Origin: Brasilonema sennae CENA114
GTDB lineage: Bacteria; Cyanobacteriota; Cyanobacteriia; Cyanobacteriales; Nostocaceae
Length of the DNA: 64,000 nucleotides
Direction of reading: 5' to 3'
Assembly (NCBI RefSeq): GCF_006968745.1
Contig: NZ_CP030118.1
Coordinates: 2,368,654 to 2,432,653, forward strand
Below, piece by piece: positions 9,968 through 19,556 of this stretch. The translations under genes were made by a program, and so were the position numbers. The notes under the pieces were generated by a model. The model was not told the DNA's origin and did no database searches. It saw nothing but the letters and a program-made list of their open reading frames with translations. Position 1 is the first letter of the stretch, and every line of letters begins with the position of its first letter.

Positions 9968-11644
9968 ATGACTTTTACACTTCCCAGTTTTCCATCTACC
10001 AGCCAAATGCTTGGGAAAAGGACAATTCGACCCCTTGGTGCTGCAACCCTTTGTGGCATTGCCTTTATTGAAGATACACTCCTCGCTATTGATACTGTCA
10101 AAGGGCATTTGTTGCAAATTAACCCTCACTCTGACAACACCCAAATTCTCAATTCCCATCAAGTCAAAGATTTTATGGATGTCACTGGGATTTCGGTCTG
10201 GAAAGATACTCTTTGGCTGACTAGAGGCAATCAAGTTTATCTGTGCAACCTAAATTCGTTGGGTTTGGAACATTTTGTAACCTTACCTTATACAGCTGAT
10301 GGGATTGCTGTTTGGGAATCAACTATCTACGTTAGTTGCCAAAAGCAGGGAGGTATTCTGATTTTTGATCGCGATACGCGAAAACAAATTACTAAATTTT
10401 ATGCCCCTGGGGTTGGGGTAGAAAATTTGGCAGTGGATGAAGAAACACTTTGGGTCAGCGATACAGTGGAACAAACTGTGTACTGTATCGACAGGGCTAC
10501 TGGGGAAGTTACATTTGCTGTACTAACACCGTTTGATTCTCCCACGGGGATAGCGATACATAAAGATAGTCAGACGGGCAAAAAAACTCTTTACGTTGCC
10601 TATGCCTCTGAAGAACCATATGTCCGGGATAATCCCAATGCTGATCCGAGTCATGAGCTATCTTACCGCGATCGCACTTTCATTCACCCGCTCAATTACT
10701 CTCACAATCCTGATAAACGTTATACCCTCTCCAATGGCTATCTTATAGAAATGTCTTATATGGAAGAGATAGCGCCATTAGAGGATGTGTATTTACCAGA
10801 GGTAGAATGGCGTATTGCTTTGCCCTCAGAAACTGAGCGTCAAAAGATCAAACACATTGAACCGATTGGTCTACCTTTTACAGAAGAAATCGTACAAGGG
10901 CAACGTGTAGCTGTTTTCAAATTTGATGCCCTCACTCCAGGAGAACGGCATATTTTTGGCTGGAAAGCAGTTTTGGAAGTCCGGGGAATTAAGTATCGTA
11001 TTACGCCCACAGATGTAGAGAATATACCTGAATTATCAGTAGAACTGAAATCCCGCTACCTAGTGGATGATGATGATTTGGCAATGGATACCAGCATTGT
11101 TCGCCGCGCCGCCCGTGAAGCAATTGGAACTGAAACGAATCTGCTGCGGAAAATGTACAGTATCCGCAACTACGTCTACGATGAGTTGTCCTATGGTATT
11201 AAACCCCATATTGACACGCCAGATATCGTTTTAGAACGAGGAGTTGGTTCCTGCGGCGAGTATGTAGGCGTTTTACTTGCTCTATGCCGTTTAAATGGCA
11301 TCCCCTGTCGTACAGTAGGTCGTTACAAATGTCCTCCCTACGCTGAATACCAGCAAGTTCCTCTGCAACCTCAGTATAATCACGTTTGGCTGGAATTTTA
11401 CGTACCTGGTTTCGGCTGGTTACCGATGGAATCCAACCCTGATGATGTTGGTAGGGGTGGACCTTATCCTACAAGGTTTTTTATGGGCTTATGCTGGTAT
11501 CATATTGAAATTGGTAAAGGAATCTCCTTTGAAACCTTGATGAGTCAGGGGGCTAGACTCACCAAAGAAGATCTTTCAATTGGTGAGTTAGCGATTAATC
11601 ACATTCGGTTCACAATTTTAGAGGAATTGCCACCTGCTTCATAA
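9968..11644 (+). CDS. Transglutaminase-like protein with N-terminal beta-propeller-like region
   Basis: 558 residues from the ATG at 9968; an in-frame GTG at 9935 would add 11 residues without family support. Residues 1 to about 240 contain repeated short strands like an NHL/SMP-30-type propeller. The C-terminal half has a transglutaminase-like core: RGVGSCGEYVGVLLALC (catalytic Cys), YNHVWLEFYVPGFGWLPME (His) and SNPDD (Asp). No signal peptide is seen, so it is likely cytoplasmic, where such folds often act as cysteine peptidases rather than cross-linking enzymes. It is convergent with the DUF4347 gene, with a hairpin between them. The substrate is unknown. Confidence 0.85.
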   Translation: MTFTLPSFPSTSQMLGKRTIRPLGAATLCGIAFIEDTLLAIDTVKGHLLQINPHSDNTQILNSHQVKDFMDVTGISVWKDTLWLTRGNQVYLCNLNSLGLEHFVTLPYTADGIAVWESTIYVSCQKQGGILIFDRDTRKQITKFYAPGVGVENLAVDEETLWVSDTVEQTVYCIDRATGEVTFAVLTPFDSPTGIAIHKDSQTGKKTLYVAYASEEPYVRDNPNADPSHELSYRDRTFIHPLNYSHNPDKRYTLSNGYLIEMSYMEEIAPLEDVYLPEVEWRIALPSETERQKIKHIEPIGLPFTEEIVQGQRVAVFKFDALTPGERHIFGWKAVLEVRGIKYRITPTDVENIPELSVELKSRYLVDDDDLAMDTSIVRRAAREAIGTETNLLRKMYSIRNYVYDELSYGIKPHIDTPDIVLERGVGSCGEYVGVLLALCRLNGIPCRTVGRYKCPPYAEYQQVPLQPQYNHVWLEFYVPGFGWLPMESNPDDVGRGGPYPTRFFMGLCWYHIEIGKGISFETLMSQGARLTKEDLSIGELAINHIRFTILEELPPAS

Positions 11645-11655
11645 GACTAGGTATG

Positions 11656-11689
11656 GGGTGTGGTGATATTTTCCCTACACTCCGCACCC
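11656..11689. terminator. Hairpin between convergent genes
   Basis: GGGTGTGG (11656-11663) pairs with CCGCACCC (11682-11689), one G-U pair. It lies just after the transglutaminase stop and before the end of the opposing gene, so it may serve both directions. There is no long T run. Confidence 0.5.
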
Positions 11690-11698
11690 TCTTGAATC

Positions 11699-14344
11699 TT
11701 ATTTTTTGTATGCTGTAAATAGCGGCACCAAGTACGACATTTGGTTAGTCAACTTCTGGCGTGTCTCTCCATTACGCGTTTCCTCAACTTGAATATCGTA
11801 ATAATGAGATGGCTCGTAAGCTAGCGTTCGATACGATAGCGAGGTGCTAGAGTCTCTACTAACAAATGCTGGTTTCTGCTTATCTTCAACAGAAAAATAT
11901 TGTGCTGGCTGAATCAATGCTCCCAGCAATTCGGTTTTAGCGCCATTGACCGCTTCAATAACGGTGCCAGCGCGTTCGGTCTTAAGACCCAGAATCCACA
12001 GATTGCCGCCATTATTCACTATTTTGGTACCGCCATATTCATCATTTAACTGTCGTGCCCAAACGTTCTGATTTGGTTGAACCCGTAACGGTTCAATATT
12101 CACATCCTCAAGGAACAAGTCGCCTGCACCAGGACTTGAGGTGTATTGGTAGACACCATCCTTGAGCGCTACTGGTCGCGATGAGTTTTGCTCGACTTTC
12201 ACTCCATAGCCAAATTGCTCGATAATGAGCGGATCTGAACTATCCCCCTCGACCACAAACTTAATGCCACCGCCATTTATACCATCAGGATGCTGATTGA
12301 TGACCGATGAAAACCCGACGATGCGTTTGACCGATGCGGGTACGGTAACCACCGTTTCGTTGTAGGAGAAGTATTTGTCAAAGGGGAAGTAAATCGTGGA
12401 CTTGCCGGAGTTAAGCAACGACTGCAAAGAGCTCATATCGCCGTACTCTTTAGACTCAAAGCGTCCCCAATTCGCCATATTGTTATCTTGGTTCTCTGGA
12501 GTCTCCTTAATTGGCAAGTTGAGAGAGTTCTTCGGACCGTCGAACAACTGGTAGGTATTCGAGGCATATTCGGTCTGCGTTGTGCCAGGGACTACCGTGC
12601 CTTTGTACTGAATCGCTGACTGATAGCCAGTGGTAGTAAGGTTACGTGCGTAGAGTTCACCTTCGGTTTCAATTGCGCTAACGTTCGGTGCACCCCCTTG
12701 GAGGTCAGCGTCTAGTAAGGTAACCATACCAGCCCAGCTCGTTCCCTTAATCACTGGTACACTGTTGGTACTGTGGAGTCCGCGAATCGTAAGTGCCCCA
12801 TAGACGTTGTTAATACCTGCTAAGCGCTGATTCTTCAGGGTTATATCCTCGAAAGTTGGACCATATTCACCCGAGGTGACTCGAATGCCATAGTCAAAGC
12901 CTTCAATCTGGACATGCTTGATTAGACATGGACCTGGCCAATTGCGATCCATTGCCAGACCAGTAAAACCCTTGCCGTCCTCAGATTTAATCGTGACATC
13001 TTGCAATGTGCCCATGTTGTTGGAAATGTAGTCAATACCGATTGCCCCAGCATTGCCGTTTCCAGTGTTAACGGTGAGGTTCCTGATGTACTGGCGGAAA
13101 GACATATTCCCATCTTGGGTTTGAATGACTGACTTGGGGGCATTAGGGTTATCGAAGCCAGCTGCATTGTCCTTAAGACGGATGGTGGTAACGCCATTGC
13201 CCTGACCTTGAAGAGTGACGTTGCAGCCAATCCAATTGAGTGTACCACTCACATCGTAAGTACCTGCTGGCAAGTAAAGTGCTTTAGGGCGACCGTTGTA
13301 CTGATCAGGTGCACCATATATTGAGTTGCCATTAGCATCGCGCCGTTCATCGTCAAGCGCTTTTTGGATAGCGGCAGTATCGTCGATGCCATCGTTAGGC
13401 TTTGCCCCGTAGTCTTCGATGCTTTTCATGAAACCTTCTGGAAAATTTATTAGACCTCCTAGAGTTGCATGGTAAGTTCGCTGCGTTTGTGGTTGCAACG
13501 ATGACACTGATTCTATTTGACCGACTTTATACTCTAAGTTCCAATCGCCTCCTTGAGCAGCATCCCCTGTTAAATCAGTGGAAGCAGCAATATCGGCTCC
13601 TGTTAGTTCGCTTAGTTTTGTGACAAAACGGCTACCTTGTTCGCCTTGAGCAACGTTACAGCCGTCTATGAGAATATCAGCATTATCAGTAAGAGCTTCT
13701 GCCCAACTTTGGAATTGTTGGCTGTATCGGTTAACGGTAGCAGAGTCTAGGGAGGTTTGTCCTAATTGCAGACGCCCTGATGCCCCATGAGAAAGAATTT
13801 CTACTTTGGAAACGACATGATTGTAGTTGGACAATTCCCTCGTGATTTGCTCGATACCATCCTTGGAAGGATCTAGGACAACCACCTTCGCGGATGGTGA
13901 GATACCAGCAACCAGACTTTGATAATCTTCTAAATGAGGGTCAATAAAAACCAAACTCTCTTGAGCCGCCTTTTGCGGTGAATTTCCTTGAGAGTTATGA
14001 GCCAGTAATTCATCCTTGCCCTTGCTCAAGTCGCCCGCTAGTCCAAAGTCATAATGGCTGCTGCCTACTAGGTTATCGAAGTCTTCGGAGTCATTGAGCA
14101 GTGTATCGCTCTGATTCACAACAGGCAACCTGCTAAAACTTTCAGCAGATAGGTTAATAGACGGCGAATTAAGGTTGTTCGTATTGACTGCTGTTATGAA
14201 GCTATTGGCAATGTTGGTATATGCTCCCTGCTGAGTATTATCTGCGTCTAATTGAGGGTTTGTTTTCAAACTAGATACAACATCATAGGTTGTATAGTTT
14301 GAGGTTTGGGAAGGAATTTGTAGCGACGCGTCAGCAGAAGTCAT
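11699..14344 (-). CDS. DUF4347 domain plus pectate-lyase-type beta-helix surface protein
   Basis: 881 residues. No classical signal peptide. Residues about 130-290 match DUF4347: LVFIDPHLEDYQSLVAGI, VEILSHGASGRLQLG, ILIDGCNVAQGEQGSRFV, then AASTDLTGDAAQGGDWNLEY, the module often found at the head of giant cyanobacterial surface proteins (CHAT-like His/Cys pair: SHGASG and DGCNVA). From about 295, SIEDYGAKPNDGIDDTAAIQ and ALYLPAGTYDVSGTL are the start of a right-handed parallel beta-helix of the pectate lyase 3 superfamily, continuing to the end. Inference: DUF4347 is a self-processing or secretion-linked peptidase-like head, and the helix is a polysaccharide-binding or cleaving body. No partner genes adjoin it. 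Confidence 0.8.
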   Translation of the reverse strand: MTSADASLQIPSQTSNYTTYDVVSSLKTNPQLDADNTQQGAYTNIANSFITAVNTNNLNSPSINLSAESFSRLPVVNQSDTLLNDSEDFDNLVGSSHYDFGLAGDLSKGKDELLAHNSQGNSPQKAAQESLVFIDPHLEDYQSLVAGISPSAKVVVLDPSKDGIEQITRELSNYNHVVSKVEILSHGASGRLQLGQTSLDSATVNRYSQQFQSWAEALTDNADILIDGCNVAQGEQGSRFVTKLSELTGADIAASTDLTGDAAQGGDWNLEYKVGQIESVSSLQPQTQRTYHATLGGLINFPEGFMKSIEDYGAKPNDGIDDTAAIQKALDDERRDANGNSIYGAPDQYNGRPKALYLPAGTYDVSGTLNWIGCNVTLQGQGNGVTTIRLKDNAAGFDNPNAPKSVIQTQDGNMSFRQYIRNLTVNTGNGNAGAIGIDYISNNMGTLQDVTIKSEDGKGFTGLAMDRNWPGPCLIKHVQIEGFDYGIRVTSGEYGPTFEDITLKNQRLAGINNVYGALTIRGLHSTNSVPVIKGTSWAGMVTLLDADLQGGAPNVSAIETEGELYARNLTTTGYQSAIQYKGTVVPGTTQTEYASNTYQLFDGPKNSLNLPIKETPENQDNNMANWGRFESKEYGDMSSLQSLLNSGKSTIYFPFDKYFSYNETVVTVPASVKRIVGFSSVINQHPDGINGGGIKFVVEGDSSDPLIIEQFGYGVKVEQNSSRPVALKDGVYQYTSSPGAGDLFLEDVNIEPLRVQPNQNVWARQLNDEYGGTKIVNNGGNLWILGLKTERAGTVIEAVNGAKTELLGALIQPAQYFSVEDKQKPAFVSRDSSTSLSYRTLAYEPSHYYDIQVEETRNGETRQKLTNQMSYLVPLFTAYKK

Positions 14345-14473
14345 GGAGTCCCCTTCCTTTTTTTATGATGTTTCTGAAACCAGATACTACACTGAATCAG
14401 GAATCAACGTCAAGATTAGGTAAAAATATGATTTTTATTTACAAACTTTTTAAAATTGTTATATTTACGCTCT

Positions 14474-15304
14474 CTAGTTTTGCAGTGGTAAATCTTTGAA
14501 TGTAGAAAATTCACATATTTCGTTAAACGGACAAAAGCGGCAGTGAGAGCCAGGATTTGGTTGAAAAATTTTACTGAAGTCACTGCTTTTTTCTTGATAT
14601 TTTTGTAAATCTTGCTGATGTTTTTTGGCAATTTCAGCTAATTCCCATTCTATGATGTCTAATTCATCCTTAGAAGGGCTAATTATCTCCGATTTTTTGC
14701 AAAGTTCTAAGTTATAAAATGAAGCTACTGCTTGATGTCTGGGGTAAAGGTAACGAGCAGCTAGCAAATAAACTAATGCCTGTCTTCGGTCAAAGGCAGA
14801 TTTCCCAGTTTTAAAATCTATAATATGCAAAATGCTATCAGACTCAATAAATACACAGTCCATCACTGCATACAAACGAAAGTGATAACGTTGTTGTGAA
14901 ATCAAAATCGGTTTGGGAAAACCCTCATCTCCGCGAGTTAAAAGGATGATACGTTTGCCTAAAAGTAAGGGTTCATCGTAATATTTTTTCAAAATTTGTA
15001 AGACACGTTGCTTAACTTCATCAGTTGAGTTGCTTAATCTCAAAAGCTGTGCAACTTTTTCGACACCATCAGATTGGTTCAACAGATGAATGTGGTGATG
15101 AAATTCGTAAATGCCTTTTTGTGCTAGTAAACCAATACGCTGCGATGCTGTCGCTTTTGTCAAAAGCGCTTTGACTTGTGGTTCGTGTTGTCGCGCTTTA
15201 ATAAAACCTCTTCTCATCTGGCAATGCCAACGTTGTTGCCATGCGGCTGGGGCAACTAAAGACCAAAGGTGATAACTGGCAAACGGCTGATCAAGGGATG
15301 ACAT
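14474..15304 (-). CDS. PD-(D/E)XK nuclease-family protein (RecB/Cas4-like)
   Basis: 276 residues. The core SDSILHIIDFKTGKSAF carries the D...D-x-K metal site of RecB-type PD-(D/E)XK nucleases, and VMDCVFIESDS gives the preceding strand. The C-terminus CRFCPFNEICEF, with an earlier Cys, resembles the Cys cluster of Cas4/AddB-like Fe-S nucleases. There are no CRISPR genes nearby, so it is probably a house-keeping or repair exonuclease common in cyanobacteria. The start is the ATG at 15304; an AT-rich leader follows the upstream gene. Confidence 0.8.
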   Translation of the reverse strand: MSSLDQPFASYHLWSLVAPAAWQQRWHCQMRRGFIKARQHEPQVKALLTKATASQRIGLLAQKGIYEFHHHIHLLNQSDGVEKVAQLLRLSNSTDEVKQRVLQILKKYYDEPLLLGKRIILLTRGDEGFPKPILISQQRYHFRLYAVMDCVFIESDSILHIIDFKTGKSAFDRRQALVYLLAARYLYPRHQAVASFYNLELCKKSEIISPSKDELDIIEWELAEIAKKHQQDLQKYQEKSSDFSKIFQPNPGSHCRFCPFNEICEFSTFKDLPLQN

Positions 15305-15894
15305 TGCTCAGAATTGGTGACAGAAAATACGGTGGAAAACAGTTGTGACTACATTCGGTTAGCGGTAAGTGTGTTGGTTGTAGTATTCAGGATGTACGAG
15401 AAAACTAGCAACAATCGGTGTTAGTAGTCATTCGAGTTGACCCTGAGCGTAGCCCAAGGGTCAAATAAAATTCAATACAAGGGATAGTTGAACATAATTC
15501 CTGTTAACTTCACTTCCATTCTAAGTGCAAAACGTGACAAGAGCGACGGGCGATAAGCCGGAGGCTTGACGCTACGCGTATCGCAAGTTGTCTTCAAACA
15601 GTTTAAAACAATCACTCGTGAGTGATTGTTGCCTACGATACTTGTTTTCTCACTCTTACATTTGCTTACATAGCAACCCAAGTCAAAGCTTGGCTTGAGT
15701 TAGAGGTAAAATCACGCTATCAAGATTGCCCCACACCAGTTATCATCAATAACGCCCGTTACCTAAATTTAGTTAGGGCGATAATGTTCACCGCAAAACC
15801 TATAATCCAACACTATGTTGTGGGATAAAATATATCCGACACTGTGCTGGTTCAGCCGATGCATCTAACCACGGAATATCGTAGTGTTTCGTAG
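15305..15894. repeat. Repeat-rich intergenic stretch, including a REP unit and the probable downstream end of the IscB element
   Basis: TTGACCCT (15437-15444) pairs with AGGGTCAA (15457-15464). The block at about 15,549-15,585 is a palindromic REP whose reverse complement recurs at 63,263-63,299. Downstream of the iscB stop (below 15,895), about 15,700-15,894 should hold the right end of the IscB/HEARO element, but I cannot fix its boundary. A 68-codon open frame at 15,622-15,828 has no recognisable family. Confidence 0.5.
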
Positions 15895-16944
15895 TCAAGC
15901 GTAGGAATAGCCGTCTTTGCAGTGCAACTTTTTGAAATCTGACAATTGAGCGCCGATTCTTTTCCCGTCAATCCTGATTTCCAGTCTTGTCTTTGATTGG
16001 ACTACGACTCGACCTGTTACACCCTTACCCGTGGCAACGTCTCCCGTGTTCCATCCATGCTCGTAACTAGTGCGCGGATTTGAACACGGAAAACCAAATT
16101 TGTTGATGCGGCATAAGCGCCTAGTCCCCTTTCCAGTTGACTTAACCGTTAATATCTTAGTGGTCAGTATTATCAGTTTTTCTACAAAATCAACACAAGC
16201 AGCATCAATCCAGTGTGCTTTTGGCAATCCCAGCTTGATTCGGTTAAACTTTGTTCTTGCTCCTGAATTGGCATAAACTTTCAAACCAAATCGTCCTAAA
16301 ACTTTGAGTAATGCCCACCGGGTAGAGTTGACCGCCGCAGCATCTTTTAGTGGTGACTTAGCTTGTTTGAGAATGCGGCTCAATACCTCTGGTTTACCTT
16401 TTAGGAATTCTTTGACATCTTTATTTCCTTTGTTTTGGTTGCATTTATGGCAAGCCAAACAAAGATTAGATATACGATCTGACCCACCTTTTGACTTGGG
16501 TTGGATGTGTTCAACTTCGAGTGGAACATCTTTGATACCACAATACGCACATTGACGATTCCACTTTTCTAACAAGTACTCGCGGCACTCATAACCATGC
16601 AACGTCCCCTGCTGGTACTCAGTACCGGATATCTCAGGATTTTGCATTGCTTGCAAATCAAACTTAACAAGCTCCTGAGTCAAAGTAACAATGGGTGCAA
16701 ACTTCATGAGACGTTTTACCCAAGTTTCAATAGTCAAAACGCGGTGACGTAGTGAGGGAGCGTTGAGCCAACCTTCGGGACGTGTACGGTTAAGGAATCT
16801 TGTTTGACGGTAACGAGTATGTCTGGCACGTCTCCCTCTCCGTACAGCTTTGCGGGTTTCCAAGCTATCTTTGATTTGCTGACCTCGATGGTGTAGTTCC
16901 ATTCCCCAAATAACTTCATCGCGGTTATTGACTAGTGCGATACC
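15895..16944 (-). CDS. iscB: IscB RNA-guided nuclease, 3' exon (RuvC-II, HNH, RuvC-III)
   Basis: This is the larger exon of an IscB gene split by a group II intron; the 5' exon is 19,557-19,757. The exon codes 349 residues starting GIALVNNRDEVIWG, which directly continues the exon 1 motif DPGSKTT. Visible in the joined numbering (416 aa): Arg-rich bridge helix RRGRRARHTRYRQTRF (about 102-117), RuvC-II Glu in TQELVKFD (158), HNH domain with CAYC, EVEHIQPKSKGGSDRISN and CHKCN (about 199-236), and RuvC-III HWIDAAC with His 311 and Asp 314. All catalytic residues are present and the joined length is normal for IscB. Without splicing the nuclease lacks its RuvC-I aspartate. Confidence 0.85.
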   Translation of the reverse strand, partial: GIALVNNRDEVIWGMELHHRGQQIKDSLETRKAVRRGRRARHTRYRQTRFLNRTRPEGWLNAPSLRHRVLTIETWVKRLMKFAPIVTLTQELVKFDLQAMQNPEISGTEYQQGTLHGYECREYLLEKWNRQCAYCGIKDVPLEVEHIQPKSKGGSDRISNLCLACHKCNQNKGNKDVKEFLKGKPEVLSRILKQAKSPLKDAAAVNSTRWALLKVLGRFGLKVYANSGARTKFNRIKLGLPKAHWIDAACVDFVEKLIILTTKILTVKSTGKGTRRLCRINKFGFPCSNPRTSYEHGWNTGDVATGKGVTGRVVVQSKTRLEIRIDGKRIGAQLSDFKKLHCKDGYSYA

Positions 16945-16945
16945 G

Positions 16946-19556
16946 ATGGAGTCGAGGGGACTGTCACCAGCCCCAACTCTCCTACAAATCCGGACGTGAT
17001 AGTTTCCCATCATCCGGCTCCTCAATTAAATAGCCCGTTTGACATGGGTACTCCTGTCCAAAGAACCATCTTCTCTGGTCTTATTGTCATGGCAGTGTTT
17101 ATGAATTGCTTGAAGGTTGTTCCGCTTATTCGAGCCACCCTTTCTTTTGGGGGCAATGTGGTCAACTTCAATTTCATCTTCCTCACGGAAGTACAGTCCG
17201 CAGTATACACATTTACCCTTCTGTTCCTTTAGAAGTCTTGCGACTGTTGCAGGCATTTCCGGGTTGCTTCCCTTTCGGGTACTCCAGTACACCAGATTTC
17301 CGTCGTACGGTGACGATTTGCCTTTTACCTTAATATGCCTCTGTATTTCTACTTTGGCGTATTTCTGTAAAAGCAGGGGATTTGTGTCCCGCTCGGTGGC
17401 AAATACCCAGTTGTCATCGCCTAAAGAACGCCAATATTTATTGACAATTTCTTTTCTCCCTGTGTCGGGGCAGCGATATTTTGCCCATGCCCAGAGCTTG
17501 TTCCACATTAAGCTGTCCAATTTTGAGTAGGTTTTGCTACTGCAAACTGTTGAATAGTAGTTTGCCCATCCCCTAATTACCGGATTGATTTTGGTAATTA
17601 GCACCTCTTGTGGCGCTACCGAATGGTCGTCGATGATACTGGCTATCCTTTTGTAATGTGTTTCAACACTCTTTGAGCTAGGTTTGATGATTGTTTTGAA
17701 ACCAAGTGACTCCGCATTAGTGTTTTTAGCCGAGCGGTTATCCCCAGTTAGATATTGTCTAATGTTGAATCCTAAGAAGTCAAAACCCACATTTTCTTCA
17801 TGTATTATGAAAGTGTGAGATATGCGGGTTTTGCTTGGTTTCAATTCAAGTCCAATGCCTTTGAGCCAATCTGAGATTATATCTTTACACCTTTGAACAA
17901 CGGCAAGGTCTTCGTGGAGAATTACGAAGTCGTCGGCGTATCTAACTAAAGTTAGACTTTTTCGGTTATCCCTTTTACCGAATCCGCTTCTTGTGGGAAG
18001 CGTGTCGGCAAACTGGTTTATCCGATTTTCCATGCCGTGCAGGGCAATGTTCGCAAGTAGAGGTGATATTACCCCACCTTGCGGTGTTCCCTGAGATGTT
18101 GCACTGTAGCCCTTTTTTCTATTGGCGTAGCCACTCCAATCAATCACTCCCGCTTTTAACCATGCTATAATTTGTCGTCGTATGGTAGGGAATGTATTCA
18201 GTTTTTTCAACAGTGCTGAATGGCTAATGTTATCGAAACAACCCGCTATATCAGCATCTAAGACATATTTGGCTTTCTGGTTGATTGCGGTGTAAATTTG
18301 TTCGATAGCGTCGTGGCACGAACGTCCTGGTCGGAACCCGTATGAGTTAGGTTCAAAGAGCGCTTCCCATTCTGGTTCTAATGCCAGTTTGACAAGCCCT
18401 TGCAAAGCTCGGTCATACATTGTCGGTATCCCCAAAGGTCTTTTCTCCTCCTTTCCAGGCTTGGGTATCCATACTCGCCTGGTCGGTTTTGCCTTCGAGC
18501 CTAATCTCAGTTCTTTTGTAAGTTGAAGTCGCTGGGATGGGTTGTAGGATTTCTTTCCATCCACACCCGCCGTCTTCTTCCCTTTATTATCCTGAGTAAC
18601 CCGTCTGACCGCTAGAAGCTTTGCATACCAAGACCTCATCAAAGTCTTCTGGAGTCTGCGAACTGCTTTAACATCACCACGCTCAGAAGCTCTGTAAATT
18701 CGTTTTTGCAACTTAAATACCACTCGCTCAACTTTGCGCCAAGGAATGTTCTTCCACTCCACCGTCGAGTCCATATTCTCATTCGAGCAAATTGGTTTTT
18801 CCAGAAGGGCGGGAGTTTCCTTTTCACTTGATTTTGTATTGGGTTCTCGCGTTTTAGATTTATTCATTGCTACTTACAACTTTACATCTATCTAATCGTG
18901 AATCTGTCAGCATATCCTAGACATTACTCTAGGCATTCGCTTGAGATTCAATCCTACCCATCTCGAAGTTTGTGGTTAGCACCTACTCAGTATCGACCAA
19001 CTGAGAACAAACAAGTGGGTTACTTCGTTCCTAACGACCATTTACTGCAATTGAGTTATTCTTAACCAATTGAGCATTTCTTTGAACCTTTAGAGTTGGT
19101 GCTGGTCCACCGGGTTTATTGGGGGTACTTGTTGGTCGATCAACTGTTCGCCAACCCTCTTATCCTCGGACATTTGTCTCTCCCAGCTAATCAATCCGTT
19201 TTTGCTGGTTCTCCATGACGATGGTTCAATCACACCATTCGCTCTGTCACCTTGGTAGATGACCGCTACTCATAGGCTCTGGCTTGCAAGTTTAACCAAG
19301 TCGGATTCCCAGTTAATTAACCGCTTTCACTCCCGCTTTACCTCCATTGATAGCTAGTCTCCGGGGTAGGGAAACTCCCCTTTAAAGGGGCGCTGTGTGC
19401 CGTCACCGATGTACCTTCGGGGAGGGACTTGTCAAAGACTCACCCTCATGGTCGTTAAGTTGTCAAGGTTCGGATGAGGATGTATAGTCCTCTTCGTTCC
19501 TAGCGGCTAATCCTCTAAAGCATTGCAGCTTCTAGTTTCAAGCCAACGAATCGCAC
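16946..19556 (-). mobile_element. Group II intron inserted in iscB
   Basis: A 2.6-kb group II intron on the minus strand. The 5' end is GTGCG (consensus GUGYG) at 19,556, immediately after the ACG codon of iscB. Domain V is at 17,020-16,986 (GAGCCGG ... AAAC ... CACGTCCGG), and domain VI at 16,985-16,946 has a candidate bulged A in CGACTCCAT. The 5' structural domains occupy about 18,900-19,556 and the maturase ORF sits in domain IV. In-frame joining of the exons needs the intron to end at 16,945 or to start one base earlier, so a one-base ambiguity remains between consensus ends and reading frame. The intron seems full length. Confidence 0.85.
17026..18867 (-). CDS. ltrA-like: Group II intron reverse transcriptase/maturase with C-terminal HNH endonuclease
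   Basis: 613 residues, intact. RT blocks: RVWIPKPGKEEKRPLGIP, YVLDADIAGCFDNISH, SQGTPQGGVISPLLANIALH and catalytic YADD at about 310-313. Domain X (maturase) follows, with GWANYYSTV ... LWAWAKYRCP. The last about 65 residues form an HNH endonuclease: CVYC, IEVDHIAPKRKGGSNKRNN, HKHCHDNK. The protein splices the host intron and, by target-primed reverse transcription, moves it; the HNH would nick the bottom strand. The stop lies six bases before domain V, as expected for a domain IV ORF. Its HNH is distinct from the one in iscB exon 2. Confidence 0.93.
   Translation of the reverse strand: MNKSKTREPNTKSSEKETPALLEKPICSNENMDSTVEWKNIPWRKVERVVFKLQKRIYRASERGDVKAVRRLQKTLMRSWYAKLLAVRRVTQDNKGKKTAGVDGKKSYNPSQRLQLTKELRLGSKAKPTRRVWIPKPGKEEKRPLGIPTMYDRALQGLVKLALEPEWEALFEPNSYGFRPGRSCHDAIEQIYTAINQKAKYVLDADIAGCFDNISHSALLKKLNTFPTIRRQIIAWLKAGVIDWSGYANRKKGYSATSQGTPQGGVISPLLANIALHGMENRINQFADTLPTRSGFGKRDNRKSLTLVRYADDFVILHEDLAVVQRCKDIISDWLKGIGLELKPSKTRISHTFIIHEENVGFDFLGFNIRQYLTGDNRSAKNTNAESLGFKTIIKPSSKSVETHYKRIASIIDDHSVAPQEVLITKINPVIRGWANYYSTVCSSKTYSKLDSLMWNKLWAWAKYRCPDTGRKEIVNKYWRSLGDDNWVFATERDTNPLLLQKYAKVEIQRHIKVKGKSSPYDGNLVYWSTRKGSNPEMPATVARLLKEQKGKCVYCGLYFREEDEIEVDHIAPKRKGGSNKRNNLQAIHKHCHDNKTREDGSLDRSTHVKRAI

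Noticed and set aside
14474..15304. Cas4 of a CRISPR system
   Set aside because: The nuclease has Cas4-like features, but no cas genes or repeats are present; a general RecB-like nuclease is simpler.
15622..15828. 68-codon ORF near the IscB element end
   Set aside because: No family match by eye and located in repeat/element-end sequence.
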